Source of the DNA: Oligella sp050920755
GTDB taxonomy: Bacteria > Pseudomonadota > Gammaproteobacteria > Burkholderiales > Burkholderiaceae_B
Assembly: GCF_050920755.1 (NCBI RefSeq)
Contig: NZ_CP158480.1
Coordinates: 558,001-622,000 of the forward strand
Length of the DNA: 64,000 nucleotides
Direction of reading: 5' to 3'
Below are positions 1 through 9,311 of the stretch, in pieces. The notes under the pieces were generated by a model. That model saw only the letters and a program-made list of their open reading frames with translations. It made no database searches and had not been told where the DNA came from. Made by a program: the position numbers and the translations under genes. Positions within the stretch are counted from its first letter, which is position 1. Every line of letters begins with the position of its first letter.

Positions 1-618
1 TTCATTGAGCAGATAACCCTCGCCCAGGTAATCGATTAGGGCACGGTAAATGCTGTCAATATCACGCTCTTTATCGGCAAATGGCACTTGCCAGTCATAA
101 AAATCCAGTACCTTGCCAAAACAGCTGCGTAAATCACGATCGACCGGATAAAAAGACTTAAAGGTGCCGCGATCGGACTCTAAATACTCGGTGGCTGCCG
201 CCGGCTTGACAAAAATAAACTGATTGCGGTAATACGCCTTGTCCAGTAGCTTAGTCGAAACGGAGTTAAAAAATGTCTCTGCCAACTCGGGTTGATAATG
301 ATCGACTAAGAGGGCGATATAAGCCGTTTTGGTAAAGCGCCAAGTCTCCTCATTTCGAATCACATCGTGATAGCTTTCGCGAAGCTCGGCAATGGTCTCA
401 GTCACGCGTTCGTCATAGACCTGGATACGATCGGCAACGAGTCGTTGAATCTGCTGCCAGTTACGATTTTCAAAAGCCTCCTTGGCATGGGAGGAGAAAG
501 AACGGAAAATGCGATAGTGCTTATTAAAGCCGCGTAGAATCGTCTCCGCAATCGCTTGGGCAACGTCCAAAAAATCCGGGTCGGCTTTGCAATGTTCGGG
601 CAGTGTATTGATAGACAT
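1..618 (-). CDS. aceK: Isocitrate dehydrogenase kinase/phosphatase, N-terminal part
   Basis: This is the first 206 codons of AceK; the gene runs off the left edge of the window. AceK phosphorylates and dephosphorylates isocitrate dehydrogenase and so sets the split of carbon between the TCA cycle and the glyoxylate shunt. The translation starts MSINTLPEHCKADPDF and continues with family-typical stretches such as ILRGFNKHYRIFRSF, RNQFIFVKPA and FYPVDRDLRSCFGK, which belong to the N-terminal regulatory part. The kinase domain lies outside the window. Its substrate gene icd is the next gene upstream on the same strand, but a strong terminator lies between them, so aceK probably has its own promoter in 619-775. 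Confidence 0.93.
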   Translation of the reverse strand, partial: MSINTLPEHCKADPDFLDVAQAIAETILRGFNKHYRIFRSFSSHAKEAFENRNWQQIQRLVADRIQVYDERVTETIAELRESYHDVIRNEETWRFTKTAYIALLVDHYQPELAETFFNSVSTKLLDKAYYRNQFIFVKPAAATEYLESDRGTFKSFYPVDRDLRSCFGKVLDFYDWQVPFADKERDIDSIYRALIDYLGEGYLLNE

Positions 619-775
619 AAATCGTAGCTACTTAGCGCTTAAGTAATCAGTTGAAGTTAAATTAGTAACTAATACTATAGTAGTGGATTAGTGCAGCAAA
701 AACCATAGGTATTTGTCTCTACCGCACTGCACAAAGTTGCCTGTCTGTGGAAGCGTCTATTACTTTTCATTTCAC

Positions 776-817
776 ATAAAAAAACCGAGCTAAAAGCAAT
801 TAGCTTTTAGCTCGGTT
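776..817 (-). terminator. Rho-independent terminator of icd
   Basis: A perfect 15-bp stem (783-797 with 803-817) with a 5-base loop is followed on the minus strand by a run of T. It lies about 40 bases after the icd stop codon and separates icd from aceK. Confidence 0.9.
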
Positions 818-856
818 GAATGCGGATACCCTCAGCTACCTGAGTAGCCTGAGTAA

Positions 857-2113
857 TTACATCTGATCGATCATCACCTGACCGAACTCAGAGCAGCTAA
901 CCTGAGTAGCACCCTCTAAAGCACGGGCAAAGTCATAAGTCACTTTCTTCGACTTAATCGCATCACCCATGGCCTTAATCACTAAGTCAGCGGCTTCAGT
1001 CCAACCCATATGACGTAGCATCATTTCGGCAGAAAGAATCACGGAACCCGGATTAACCATGTCTTTACCGGCGTACTTAGGTGCAGTACCGTGAGTCGCT
1101 TCGAACATGGCAACGCTATCAGATAAGTTAGCACCCGGAGCGATACCGATACCACCTACCTGTGCAGCTAACGCATCGGAAATGTAGTCACCGTTAAGGT
1201 TTAGTGTTGCGATAACGGAGTAGTCCTCAGGACGTAATAAGATCTGCTGTAAGAAAGCATCAGCGATATTGTCCTTGATGATGATTTCCTTACCGGTTTT
1301 TGGATTTTTGAATGAGCACCATGGACCGCCATCGATAAGCTCGGCACCGAACTCCTCACGAGCTAACTGATAACCCCAGTCACGGAAGCTACCCTCAGTG
1401 AACTTCATGATGTTACCCTTGTGAACGAGGGTCACGCTGTCGCGGTCGTTATTGATCGCGTACTGAATCGCTTGGCGCACTAAACGCTTAGTACCCTCTT
1501 CGGAAACAGGCTTAATACCGATACCGGAAGTCTCAGGGAAGCGGATTTGCTTTACACCTAACTCGTCTTGAAGGAATTTGATTAACTTCTTGGCGTTATC
1601 AGACTGTGCTTCAAACTCGATACCGGCGTAAATGTCCTCAGAGTTTTCACGGAAAATAACCATATTGGTTTTCTGGGGCTCTTTAACCGGTGAAGGAACA
1701 CCCTCAAAGTATTGAATAGGACGTAAGCAGAGGTAGAGGTCAAGCTTTTGACGTAAAGCAACGTTAAGTGAGCGGATACCGCCACCAACCGGTGTGGTTA
1801 GAGGGCCCTTGATAGAAACAACATACTCTTTTACCGCATCAAGTGTCTCTTCAGGTAACCAAACGTCGGGACCGTAAACCTGAGTTGATTTCTCACCGGC
1901 GTAAACCTCCATCCAGTGAATTTTACGCTCGCCGCCGTAAGACTTTTCAACCGCTGCATCGATCACCTTGATCATCACCGGGCTAACATCAACACCGATA
2001 CCGTCACCCTCGATATAAGGGATAATCGGGTTATTAGGAACGTTCAAGCTATTGTCCGCATTGACAGTAATTTTTTCGCCGTTTGCCGGCACTTTGATGT
2101 GTTGGTAAGACAT
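857..2113 (-). CDS. icd: NADP-dependent isocitrate dehydrogenase
   Basis: Oxidatively decarboxylates isocitrate to 2-oxoglutarate with NADP in the TCA cycle (cytoplasm, homodimer). The 418-residue protein matches the length of the E. coli-type enzyme. It carries the substrate-binding and phosphorylation segment GGGIRSLNVALRQ, whose Ser is the AceK target in E. coli, the motif RENSEDIYAGIE, and the C-terminal ATHGTAPKYAGKD segment. The frame is open upstream to 2176, but the start at 2113 gives the family N-terminus MSYQHIKVPANGEK and has a GGAGA ribosome site six bases before it, so I chose it. A terminator follows, and AceK, which regulates it, is encoded next downstream. Confidence 0.97.
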   Translation of the reverse strand: MSYQHIKVPANGEKITVNADNSLNVPNNPIIPYIEGDGIGVDVSPVMIKVIDAAVEKSYGGERKIHWMEVYAGEKSTQVYGPDVWLPEETLDAVKEYVVSIKGPLTTPVGGGIRSLNVALRQKLDLYLCLRPIQYFEGVPSPVKEPQKTNMVIFRENSEDIYAGIEFEAQSDNAKKLIKFLQDELGVKQIRFPETSGIGIKPVSEEGTKRLVRQAIQYAINNDRDSVTLVHKGNIMKFTEGSFRDWGYQLAREEFGAELIDGGPWCSFKNPKTGKEIIIKDNIADAFLQQILLRPEDYSVIATLNLNGDYISDALAAQVGGIGIAPGANLSDSVAMFEATHGTAPKYAGKDMVNPGSVILSAEMMLRHMGWTEAADLVIKAMGDAIKSKKVTYDFARALEGATQVSCSEFGQVMIDQM

Positions 2114-2351
2114 GCTTTTCTCCAGAACTGGTTGCAATAAATAGACTGGTAAACTTAAGGGTAATATAAAAGACAATTAACCCTCAATGCTCAGTTAAAG
2201 CAGAGATTTTTAAAACTTTGCTTACACTGTATAAGACTTGAGATGACTAATATATACTGCTTAATACCTAGTCTTATATAAGACTCGATTAGTGTACCCT
2301 ATTATCATCTAAATTACTTTTATTTTCCACGAACTGTAATAAATTATTTGT

Positions 2352-2786
2352 ATGGCAATTTTTAATCCCACACGCGAACAGGTCAGAGATTTTTTTATTC
2401 AGACTTGGCAAAAGTATCAACAAAAAGCAGCGCTCAGCGCGATGGAGAGAATAGCACTGGGCTGGATTATGAAGCATCCCGAGTACCATGCGATTTTGGA
2501 TAACCCTGAGGCCAGAAGTAAGGACTTCACCGTGGCGGAGGGGCAGACCAATCCCTTTCTCCATTTGTCGATGCATGTTGCCATTGAGGAGCAGATCTCG
2601 ATTGATAATCCACCGGGTATTCGTAATGCTTTTGAGCATTTAAGTGCCAAACTGGACGAGCATGAAGCACACCATGAAATGATGGAGTGCCTGGGCCAGG
2701 TGATTTGGCAGGCGCAGCGCAATCGCGGCCCGCTTGATCAGCAATTATATATTGAGCTTTTAAAGCAAAGAATTAACACACATTAG
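2352..2786 (+). CDS. DUF1841 family protein
   Basis: A 144-residue soluble protein of the DUF1841 family, common in beta- and gammaproteobacteria and without an assigned function. It starts MAIFNPTREQVRDFF and has a conserved central part with HPEYHAILDNPE, NPFLHLSMHVAIEEQ and DEHEAHHEMMECLGQ. The many His and Glu residues in its second half could bind a metal, but this is only inference. It is divergent from icd and lies 10 bases upstream of the MoxR gene, so the two, and probably the VWA gene, are likely one transcript. Confidence 0.88.
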   Translation: MAIFNPTREQVRDFFIQTWQKYQQKAALSAMERIALGWIMKHPEYHAILDNPEARSKDFTVAEGQTNPFLHLSMHVAIEEQISIDNPPGIRNAFEHLSAKLDEHEAHHEMMECLGQVIWQAQRNRGPLDQQLYIELLKQRINTH

Positions 2787-2796
2787 TGATGAGTAC

Positions 2797-3648
2797 GTGA
2801 GCATGAATTTGAATCAATCCTTTCAAAGTACCGAGAGCTATATTGCTACCGATGATTTGCGTTTGGCGGTTAATGCCGCGCTGAGCCTTGAGCGTCCACT
2901 CTTGATTAAGGGGGAGCCGGGTACCGGTAAAACGATGTTGGCAGAGGAGGTGGCAAAGTATCTGCAACGTCCTTTATTGCAGTGGCATATTAAATCCACT
3001 ACCAAAGCACAGCAGGGGCTTTATGAGTATGATGCAGTGTCACGTCTAAGAGACTCTCAGCTGGGAGATGAGCGGGTTAAGGATATCGCTAACTATATTC
3101 GTCCCGGCGTATTGTGGCAAGCCTTTGAGTCTGAGACGCCGGCGGTGGTGTTAATCGATGAAATCGACAAGGCGGATATTGAGTTCCCGAATGATTTATT
3201 GCGTGAGCTGGATCAGATGGAGTTTCATGTGTATGAGACGGCACGTACCATTCGGGCTAAGCACCGTCCTTTGGTGATTATCACTTCTAATAATGAAAAG
3301 GATCTGCCGGATGCCTTTTTACGTCGCTGTTTTTTCCATTACATTGCGTTCCCGGATGCGCAGATATTGCGACAGATTGTCGGCGTGCACTATCCAAATG
3401 TCGATGAGGAGCTGGTCAGCAGTGCGATGAAGCGTTTCTTTGAGTTGCGTGATATTCCCGGTTTAAAGAAAAAGCCGTCGACCTCTGAGTTCTTGGATTG
3501 GTTAGCCTTATTAAGCGCTTCAAAAATTAATCCTCAAAGCGTGGAAAATGGCACTCTGCAATTGGCCGGTGCATTAATTAAAAACGAACAGGATATGTCT
3601 TTGGTTGAGCGCTTGGTCGCCATGGCAACGGGTCAAGGACGACGATAG
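2797..3648 (+). CDS. MoxR-family AAA+ ATPase
   Basis: AAA+ ATPase of the MoxR type, 283 residues. These act as chaperones that remodel or load metal into partner proteins, usually with a von Willebrand A (VWA) partner. Walker A is GEPGTGKT (residues 39-46) and Walker B LIDEID (119-124), followed by the sensor segment VIITSNNEKDLPDAFLRRC with the arginine finger pair. I used the GTG at 2797; an ATG two codons later (2803) is an equally good start. The VWA partner gene follows at once. The substrate of this pair is not shown by the sequence. Confidence 0.92.
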   Translation: MSMNLNQSFQSTESYIATDDLRLAVNAALSLERPLLIKGEPGTGKTMLAEEVAKYLQRPLLQWHIKSTTKAQQGLYEYDAVSRLRDSQLGDERVKDIANYIRPGVLWQAFESETPAVVLIDEIDKADIEFPNDLLRELDQMEFHVYETARTIRAKHRPLVIITSNNEKDLPDAFLRRCFFHYIAFPDAQILRQIVGVHYPNVDEELVSSAMKRFFELRDIPGLKKKPSTSEFLDWLALLSASKINPQSVENGTLQLAGALIKNEQDMSLVERLVAMATGQGRR

Positions 3649-3661
3649 GGCAGGCATAGCG

Positions 3662-4831
3662 ATGTTGATTAATTTCTTTTACCTGCTGCGACAATACGGT
3701 ATCCCTGTCTCAATCAATGAGCTGTTAACCTTGATTGAATTGTTGCGGCGACCGATCATGGCACCCACCTTGGATGATTTTTATCGCATTGCTCGAATGA
3801 CCATGGTCAAGGATGAAAGTCATTTCGATCGTTACGATCAGGCCTTTGCCGCTTTTGTGAAAAAGGCTGAGCCTATCATGGAGCAGTATAAAGAAATTCC
3901 CGAGCATTGGTTATTGGCTGAATTTAAAAAGCACTTAACTGAGCAGCAAAAGGCCGCTATTGAAAAGCATGGTTGGGATAAGCTGATGGCGCTTTTCAAG
4001 GAAAGGCTGGCGGAGCAAAAGGAGCGTCATGCCGGTGGTAGTAAATGGATTGGCACCGGTGGCACCTCACCTTTTGGTCATAGTGGTTACCATCCCGAGG
4101 GTATTCGTATCGGCGGCCCTTCTGCCGGTCATCGTACGGCGGTTAATGTGTGGGAGGAGCGACATTTCCGTGAGTACGACAGTAATCAGGAGCTCAGTAC
4201 GCGCAATTTTAAAATGGCTTTGCGCCGTTTGCGACGCTTTGCACGTGAAGGGGCGGCGCAGGAACTGGATCTTGAAGGTACTATTCGCGGTACTGCCAAA
4301 AATGCCGGTTATCTGGATTTGCAGATGGTACCGGAACGGCATAATACGGTTAAGGTCTTAATGCTGCTCGATTCCGGCGGCAGTATGGACGATCATATTG
4401 CTATTGTGGAGGAGCTTTTCTCTGCGGCACGCAGTGAGTTTAAGTATTTTGAAGCTTATTATTTTCATAATTGCCTTTATGAAAGAGTATGGCGCTATGA
4501 AGCGGGTCGCCGTGTGTATAAAGATACTTGGGATTTATTGCGTAGTTACAATGATGATTGGCGCTTGATTTTCGTAGTTGATGCGGCCATGAGCCCTTAT
4601 GAAATTATTCATCCCGGCGGTTCGGTTGAACATTACAATAAGGAAGCGGGTGGCGTCTGGATAAAGCGCGCCGTTGCCCATTGGCCCAAGTCCGTATGGC
4701 TTAATCCCAATCCCCGAGGGCATTGGCGATATTATCATTCGACTAAGCTTATCCATGAATTGATGGGGGCGAGGATGTATGGTCTGACAATGTCCGATAT
4801 TGATGAGGCGATGCGCTTTTTGTCGAAATAG
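3662..4831 (+). CDS. VWA (CoxE-like) domain protein, MoxR partner
   Basis: A 389-residue protein of the CoxE-like VWA family that normally pairs with a MoxR ATPase. The frame is open from 3605, overlapping the MoxR gene, but the family N-terminus MLINFFYLLRQYGIPVS starts at the ATG at 3662, which I chose. The VWA domain occupies the second half. Its metal site (MIDAS) reads DSGGS (residues 237-241), with Gly instead of the usual Ser at the third position; this form is common in this family. The segment YYFHNCLYE follows. The N-terminal half is helical and charged with a Gly-rich stretch near residue 125. It probably works with the MoxR ATPase in maturing an unknown target. Confidence 0.9.
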   Translation: MLINFFYLLRQYGIPVSINELLTLIELLRRPIMAPTLDDFYRIARMTMVKDESHFDRYDQAFAAFVKKAEPIMEQYKEIPEHWLLAEFKKHLTEQQKAAIEKHGWDKLMALFKERLAEQKERHAGGSKWIGTGGTSPFGHSGYHPEGIRIGGPSAGHRTAVNVWEERHFREYDSNQELSTRNFKMALRRLRRFAREGAAQELDLEGTIRGTAKNAGYLDLQMVPERHNTVKVLMLLDSGGSMDDHIAIVEELFSAARSEFKYFEAYYFHNCLYERVWRYEAGRRVYKDTWDLLRSYNDDWRLIFVVDAAMSPYEIIHPGGSVEHYNKEAGGVWIKRAVAHWPKSVWLNPNPRGHWRYYHSTKLIHELMGARMYGLTMSDIDEAMRFLSK

Positions 4832-4939
4832 CTTTTGGTTAAGCGTGTCGAGAAGCGCTTTGGTGAAGCTTTTGTACGCATAAGCCGTTACAGAAAAGTC
4901 ACATTTTTGCAACAAAATAAGATTAATAAACAAAAGCGC

Positions 4940-4968
4940 TGGACAAGAGTAAATCGGCTTGCTATAGT
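4940..4968 (+). promoter_or_regulatory. Sigma70-type promoter of the tRNA pair
   Basis: TGGACA and TATAGT are separated by 17 bases, and the -10 box ends about 28 bases before the first tRNA. This is a good vegetative promoter for the tRNA-Leu/tRNA-Ser transcript. Confidence 0.65.
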
Positions 4969-4996
4969 TATGCTCTTAACCTAATACATTACACAA

Positions 4997-5084
4997 GCAC
5001 TCGTGGTGAAATAGGTAGACACAAGAGACTTAAAATCTCTCGGACATTGCGTCCGTGCCGGTTCGATTCCGGCCGAGTGCACCA
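4997..5084 (+). tRNA. tRNA-Leu (anticodon TAA)
   Basis: The acceptor stem GCACTCG pairs with CGAGTGC, and CCA is encoded. The anticodon arm is AGAGA-CTTAAAA-TCTCT, giving anticodon TAA. A long variable arm (class II tRNA) and the T loop TTCGATTCC are present. It lies five bases before tRNA-Ser in the same transcript. Confidence 0.97.
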
Positions 5085-5089
5085 AGACT

Positions 5090-5180
5090 GGAAGCTTGGC
5101 AGAGTGGTTGAATGCACCGGTCTTGAAAACCGGCGAGGGTTAATAGCCCTCCGTGAGTTCGAATCTCACAGCTTCCGCCA
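5090..5180 (+). tRNA. tRNA-Ser (anticodon TGA)
   Basis: The acceptor stem GGAAGCT pairs with AGCTTCC, followed by discriminator G and encoded CCA. The anticodon loop CTTGAAA gives TGA. The long variable arm has a GAGGG/CCCTC stem, typical of class II tRNA-Ser. Confidence 0.97.
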
Positions 5181-5194
5181 AGATTTTTATAATA

Positions 5195-5221
5195 AACCCT
5201 TGATTTTCAAGGGTTTTTTTG
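5195..5221 (+). terminator. Rho-independent terminator after the tRNA pair
   Basis: A 9-bp stem AACCCTTGA/TCAAGGGTT with a three-base loop runs into eight T. It lies 15 bases after the tRNA-Ser CCA. Confidence 0.92.
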
Positions 5222-5380
5222 TGTCCGCAATTTGCCGGTATGCATTTTTGTGTTACAAGCGTCGTGCGCCACGTTGCTTTGATAGTCTTTAATCATCGCT
5301 ATGTGCTTTAAGCGCGATAAGTGTATATTGTGGGCTGCTTTTACCTAGCGTAACTATTTTCTTTAAGGCTTGCGTTGGAG

Positions 5381-5433
5381 ATAAACGACTAAGTCAAATA
5401 CTAAGATTGTCTCCGGAAATTAAAGTCGTTTAT
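5381..5433. repeat. Inverted repeat in the leader of the T6SS effector operon
   Basis: The 308-base gap 5222-5529 has no gene. Within it ATAAACGACT (5381-5390) is repeated in inverted form as AGTCGTTTAT (5424-5433), 33 bases apart. It could be an operator half-site pair or a stem in the 5' leader of the effector operon. No convincing -35/-10 pair was found nearby. Confidence 0.45.
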
Positions 5434-5529
5434 GTGATTGCAATAACTTTGTAATCATTGCTTAATAAACTATTCGATTGAGTCTCAATTTTTAACTTAT
5501 GACAGAGTTTATGCTAGGAGCTTTAAGTC

Positions 5530-6282
5530 ATGAAAGCAAAGAAAGAGTTTCAAACTCAATCAGTTTCTGATCCGGTACCTGAAAGTATCGGATTGATTCA
5601 GTCTCAAGAGTTTTCAAAAACTTTGGGAGAGTTAGAGCAATTATTGAAAACTCAGCAACGTTCGGTTTTAGTTAGTGAGCCAATACATGCATTAGGCGAG
5701 ATTATAGAGGTTTTTAATGGCGAGTCTGAGATCGAGCGATCTTATCTGGTCAAAGTGGACGGGGTTAAGTACCTTTGCGAAAAAGCAGCCAGTTGTCTCT
5801 TAATGCCGGGACAGGGGGATAGTGTTCTAGTAAGCGGGTCTGATGCCGAGCAATTATATATTATTGCGATTATCAAGCAAGCTGAGCCTAAGCAGTCTGA
5901 GCTGCAGGTCAATGGTCGTTTAAATATTCGTGCCGAAGCGTTTTCTGTGCAAGCAAATCAAGCGCTCAATCTAAAGTCTTCGCAACTCGACATCAAAGCA
6001 GATACAGCTCAATGTGTTATTGAGCGGGCTGATTATGTCGGTAAGGAATTGCGTTCAACCATTAGCATGACACGAATTGTCGGTAAGGTTTATGAACTTA
6101 TCGTTGACCGTCTTTCACAAATGAGTCGCAGCAGTTTCAAAATTACAGAACAAGCTGAACAGCTTCGCGCTGGTATCATTGATTACCAAGCAGAAGACAG
6201 CGCCCGTATTCATTCCAAGTACACCATGGTAACCGCAAAAGAACTAGTGAAGGTAGATAGTGATCAAATCCATATGGGTTAA
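5530..6282 (+). CDS. DUF3540 family T6SS accessory protein
   Basis: A 250-residue protein of the DUF3540 family, which is found almost only beside vgrG, DUF4150 and DUF2169 genes. The middle part (about residues 50-115) resembles an OB-like fold with CLLMPGQGDSVLVSG. The C-terminal part has repeated beta-helix-like stretches (LNIRAEAFSVQANQ, LNLKSSQLDIKAD) and ends in the typical KELVKVDSDQIHMG. The resemblance of this end to the VgrG beta-helix suggests contact with the spike, which is inference. The ribosome site AGGAG precedes the ATG by about 11 bases. It is the first gene of the effector operon. Confidence 0.8.
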   Translation: MKAKKEFQTQSVSDPVPESIGLIQSQEFSKTLGELEQLLKTQQRSVLVSEPIHALGEIIEVFNGESEIERSYLVKVDGVKYLCEKAASCLLMPGQGDSVLVSGSDAEQLYIIAIIKQAEPKQSELQVNGRLNIRAEAFSVQANQALNLKSSQLDIKADTAQCVIERADYVGKELRSTISMTRIVGKVYELIVDRLSQMSRSSFKITEQAEQLRAGIIDYQAEDSARIHSKYTMVTAKELVKVDSDQIHMG

Positions 6283-6532
6283 TGTTATTTACATTTGAGT
6301 AACTGTTGACTTGTTTTACAAATAAAAACAAATTTACGTTTGGCGCCTAATAGAGCGACTCTGAGCACAATTTCCAGCGGTTGTGTTCAGTAATCCAAGG
6401 TTTTTGTCATAGAACTGTCACCTATTGGCAATCAATTTAACTTAAACTTCGCCCATCTACTATTAACCAAATTATTGGGTATCCTCATTTTTTACATAGA
6501 CTTTATTTAAGGTCGGCTTTCCGGAATTGACT

Positions 6533-8878
6533 ATGACGACAAGACATATCAACGTAGATACTGTGTTAGGAGAAGAGCTGAAATTTAGCGCATTAGAAGG
6601 CGTTGAAAGACTGTCCGAGTTGTTTTGCTATACCGTTGATTTGGTAGCAACGCGTTGTGATCTGGACCTAGAGCAACTTCTTGGTACGATGTTGAATATC
6701 TCTGTTGAGATAGATCAGGGGAGTCGCTATTTTCAGGGCCTGATTACTCAAGTTCAGTATCTGAAGCCGGTTGATGCCAACAATAGAGAGCACTTTTATC
6801 GTTGTGAAGTGAATCCTTGGCTATGGTTAGCGACACAAAATACCGATAATCGTATTTTTCAAAATGTAAGCATACCCGAGATTATTGAAAAGGTGTTAGC
6901 AAAGTATCCCTTCCGCTCTCAATTTCGCCTTGATGATAGCTATAGAAAATGGCCGTATTGTGTGCAATACGGTGAAAGTGATTTTCATTTTATTAGTCGC
7001 CTAATGGAATTGGAGGGGATATATTACTATTTTGAGCATCAAGACGGTGCTCATCAGCTAGTGTTGGTAGATAGTAGTAGCACGCATAAACCATTGCCCG
7101 GAGGGGCTTCATTAATCACTTATTATGCTGATGATCAAGCAATACCCTCACATGGCCCCGTGATACGAGATTGGGCTCCTGCCGACAGTCTTTACAGTAA
7201 CACACATACGATGATCGATTATGATTTTGAAAAACCTTCGGTCAAACTTGATGTAACTTATTCACTCCGCAAAAATAATAGTAAGAAGACTGAAATTTAC
7301 CAGCCCTTACCGGGCTATTTTGAATTAGATGATGGTGAGAAGTATGTTCGTGTGGCGGCTGAGAGCGATGCTTGGAAAACACACACAGTGGTTGCAGAGA
7401 GTAATTATCCTCTACTAGCTTGTGGGTACACCTTTGAGGTTGACAGGCTTGCGGCAGCTGAAAATCCCTATTTGATTATTGCAACGGAATTCAAGTTGCA
7501 AGAGAATTTATACGCAACCGAAGGGGGTGGTGAGCAGCATCCACATCATATCGAAGTCAAGCTTTACGCGATCCCCAACAGCAATCAATTTAGAAGTCCC
7601 AAAATAACGCCCATCCCGAAAGCACAGGGTCCAATGACAGCCAAGGTGGTTGGAATAAGTGGCGAAGAGATTTGGACTGATAAATACGGACGTATTAAAG
7701 TGCAGTTTCATTGGGATCGAGAGGGCCGGTTTGATGAAAACAGTTCTTGTTGGTTGCGTGTTTCCAGTCCTTGGGCAGGCGGTGGTTTTGGCGGTGTGCA
7801 GATTCCGAGAATTAATGATGAAGTGATTGTAGCTTTTGTTGGCGGTCAATTGGATCGTCCTATGGTTGTAGGTCGTGTATATAACGCAGCAAATATGCCG
7901 GCTTTAGATTTTCCGGCAAATGCCACACAAAGTGGTACAGTGACGCGCTCAAAGTATGGTGATTCCTCAACTGCTAACGCCATGATCTTTGAAGATCGAC
8001 CCGGTGCAGAGAAGTTGGGTTTTCAGGCACAAAAGGATATGGATGTCTTGGTCAAAAATAACGAAGACATTAATGTTGTCGGTCAGCAGATGGGGGAGCA
8101 TGGTGGTTCAACTGATCTGAGTGTAGGCGGATTTGATGACAATATTTTCAGATCGGTTTCCACGGAATCAAACATGGCGAATCAAATTCGTACGATTTTG
8201 GGTAAATCAGATGAAATCGTTAACGGTCCTCGTCAACATACAATCGGCAGTAATTCGGTAATTAATATGCAACGAGGCTTTGTACAGAGTGTTGTAGGCG
8301 GATTGGCTGATTATACCTATGGTGCGGGACGTGACCGAACGGTTGAAAGCGATTATACCCATCGTGCAGAAAGTACCGTAACTCGTAAGGTGTCGGGCGA
8401 TGAAACTTCTACCGTAGCGAACGGCTATAGCAAAACAGTAAGTGACGGGCCGATGGATATTAAGAGTGGGCCGACAAATATCAATGTTAGCGGTGAAACG
8501 GTAATTGACTCTAAGGTCAACCATGATAATCAGGCTGGCGGCAATGTGAGCGTGATGGCACCAACTTTAAGCCAAGTCGCACCGACGGTTCAGGAACAAT
8601 ATCAAAACGAAATCGTTATCACGGGTTTTAAGGATAGCATGGCGTTGCAAAGCACCAGTCGAGGTGCCTTCAGTATCGGCATTACAGGCTTTAGTGAGGC
8701 AATGCAGGCAAATAAACTGAACCTGGCAGCGATTAAGGTCGGACTAACCGTGAAGCAGGCCGAATCCACTCAATTAAAGGGTGAGGTGATGGGAATTAAA
8801 TTTAAAGCCGTCGGCAGAAAAGGAATTAACACCGTCGTTAAAAATGAGGTGATAGGTATCACGATTGATAACCCCTAG
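6533..8878 (+). CDS. vgrG: VgrG spike protein 1
   Basis: T6SS spike trimer subunit (781 residues) that sits on the Hcp tube and carries effectors into target cells. Residues 1 to about 370 form the gp27-like base, with family motifs FCYTVDLVA, FISRLMELEGIYYYFEH and CWLRVSSPWAGGGFGG. The gp5-like OB fold lies at about 380-470 (WTDKYGRIKVQFHWD, VGRVYNAANMP). A repetitive beta-strand C-terminus follows (about 480-781) with no recognised enzyme domain. The frame is open six bases upstream to a TTG, but the ATG at 6533 gives the normal N-terminus. It is 250 bases after DUF3540 and precedes the PAAR-like tip gene. Confidence 0.95.
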   Translation: MTTRHINVDTVLGEELKFSALEGVERLSELFCYTVDLVATRCDLDLEQLLGTMLNISVEIDQGSRYFQGLITQVQYLKPVDANNREHFYRCEVNPWLWLATQNTDNRIFQNVSIPEIIEKVLAKYPFRSQFRLDDSYRKWPYCVQYGESDFHFISRLMELEGIYYYFEHQDGAHQLVLVDSSSTHKPLPGGASLITYYADDQAIPSHGPVIRDWAPADSLYSNTHTMIDYDFEKPSVKLDVTYSLRKNNSKKTEIYQPLPGYFELDDGEKYVRVAAESDAWKTHTVVAESNYPLLACGYTFEVDRLAAAENPYLIIATEFKLQENLYATEGGGEQHPHHIEVKLYAIPNSNQFRSPKITPIPKAQGPMTAKVVGISGEEIWTDKYGRIKVQFHWDREGRFDENSSCWLRVSSPWAGGGFGGVQIPRINDEVIVAFVGGQLDRPMVVGRVYNAANMPALDFPANATQSGTVTRSKYGDSSTANAMIFEDRPGAEKLGFQAQKDMDVLVKNNEDINVVGQQMGEHGGSTDLSVGGFDDNIFRSVSTESNMANQIRTILGKSDEIVNGPRQHTIGSNSVINMQRGFVQSVVGGLADYTYGAGRDRTVESDYTHRAESTVTRKVSGDETSTVANGYSKTVSDGPMDIKSGPTNINVSGETVIDSKVNHDNQAGGNVSVMAPTLSQVAPTVQEQYQNEIVITGFKDSMALQSTSRGAFSIGITGFSEAMQANKLNLAAIKVGLTVKQAESTQLKGEVMGIKFKAVGRKGINTVVKNEVIGITIDNP

Positions 8879-8898
8879 AAAGAATTAGAGGATTAACA

Positions 8899-9291
8899 AT
8901 GTTAGCAACAAATCAAATGATTGGCTTGGATCTGGCTTTTCCGGATGTTTGTAAAACACCGCCGGCTATGTTGCCTATTCCTTATCCTGATTTGGCTTTT
9001 CCAATGGCAGCAATACCCGTTGCGGTAACACTGCTGTTTAATAACGCTTTTGCTCACAATTTAGCAACTCAAATACCCTTGACACTCGGCGATTTTCCGG
9101 GCGCAGCCTTAGGTTTAATTTCAAATACTGTAGCTGCTACCAGTCGTCGTTTATTGATGAATTCATATACCACATTATTATTTGGAACCCCTGCAAACCG
9201 AATGTGTTGTGGCGGTCCTCAAAATCGCATGAATACGCTCGGTTTCACGGTGGTGCCGGGTTGCCCTCATATTGTAATTTTAGCCGCTTAG
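8899..9291 (+). CDS. DUF4150 PAAR-like spike tip protein
   Basis: A 130-residue DUF4150 protein, the PAAR-like family that caps VgrG trimers. It has the N-terminal FPDVCKTPPAMLPIPYPD segment, a central hydrophobic and small-residue part, and a C-terminal part with two Cys (MCCGG) and PGCPHIV, which could bind a metal as in PAAR tips (inference). It is 20 bases after VgrG 1 and 20 bases before VgrG 2, so it may serve either or both. Confidence 0.85.
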   Translation: MLATNQMIGLDLAFPDVCKTPPAMLPIPYPDLAFPMAAIPVAVTLLFNNAFAHNLATQIPLTLGDFPGAALGLISNTVAATSRRLLMNSYTTLLFGTPANRMCCGGPQNRMNTLGFTVVPGCPHIVILAA

Positions 9292-9311
9292 TTTATAACA
9301 GCATCAAGAAC

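Noticed and set aside
5047..5292. Open frame of 81 codons
   Set aside because: It runs through tRNA-Leu, tRNA-Ser and the terminator.
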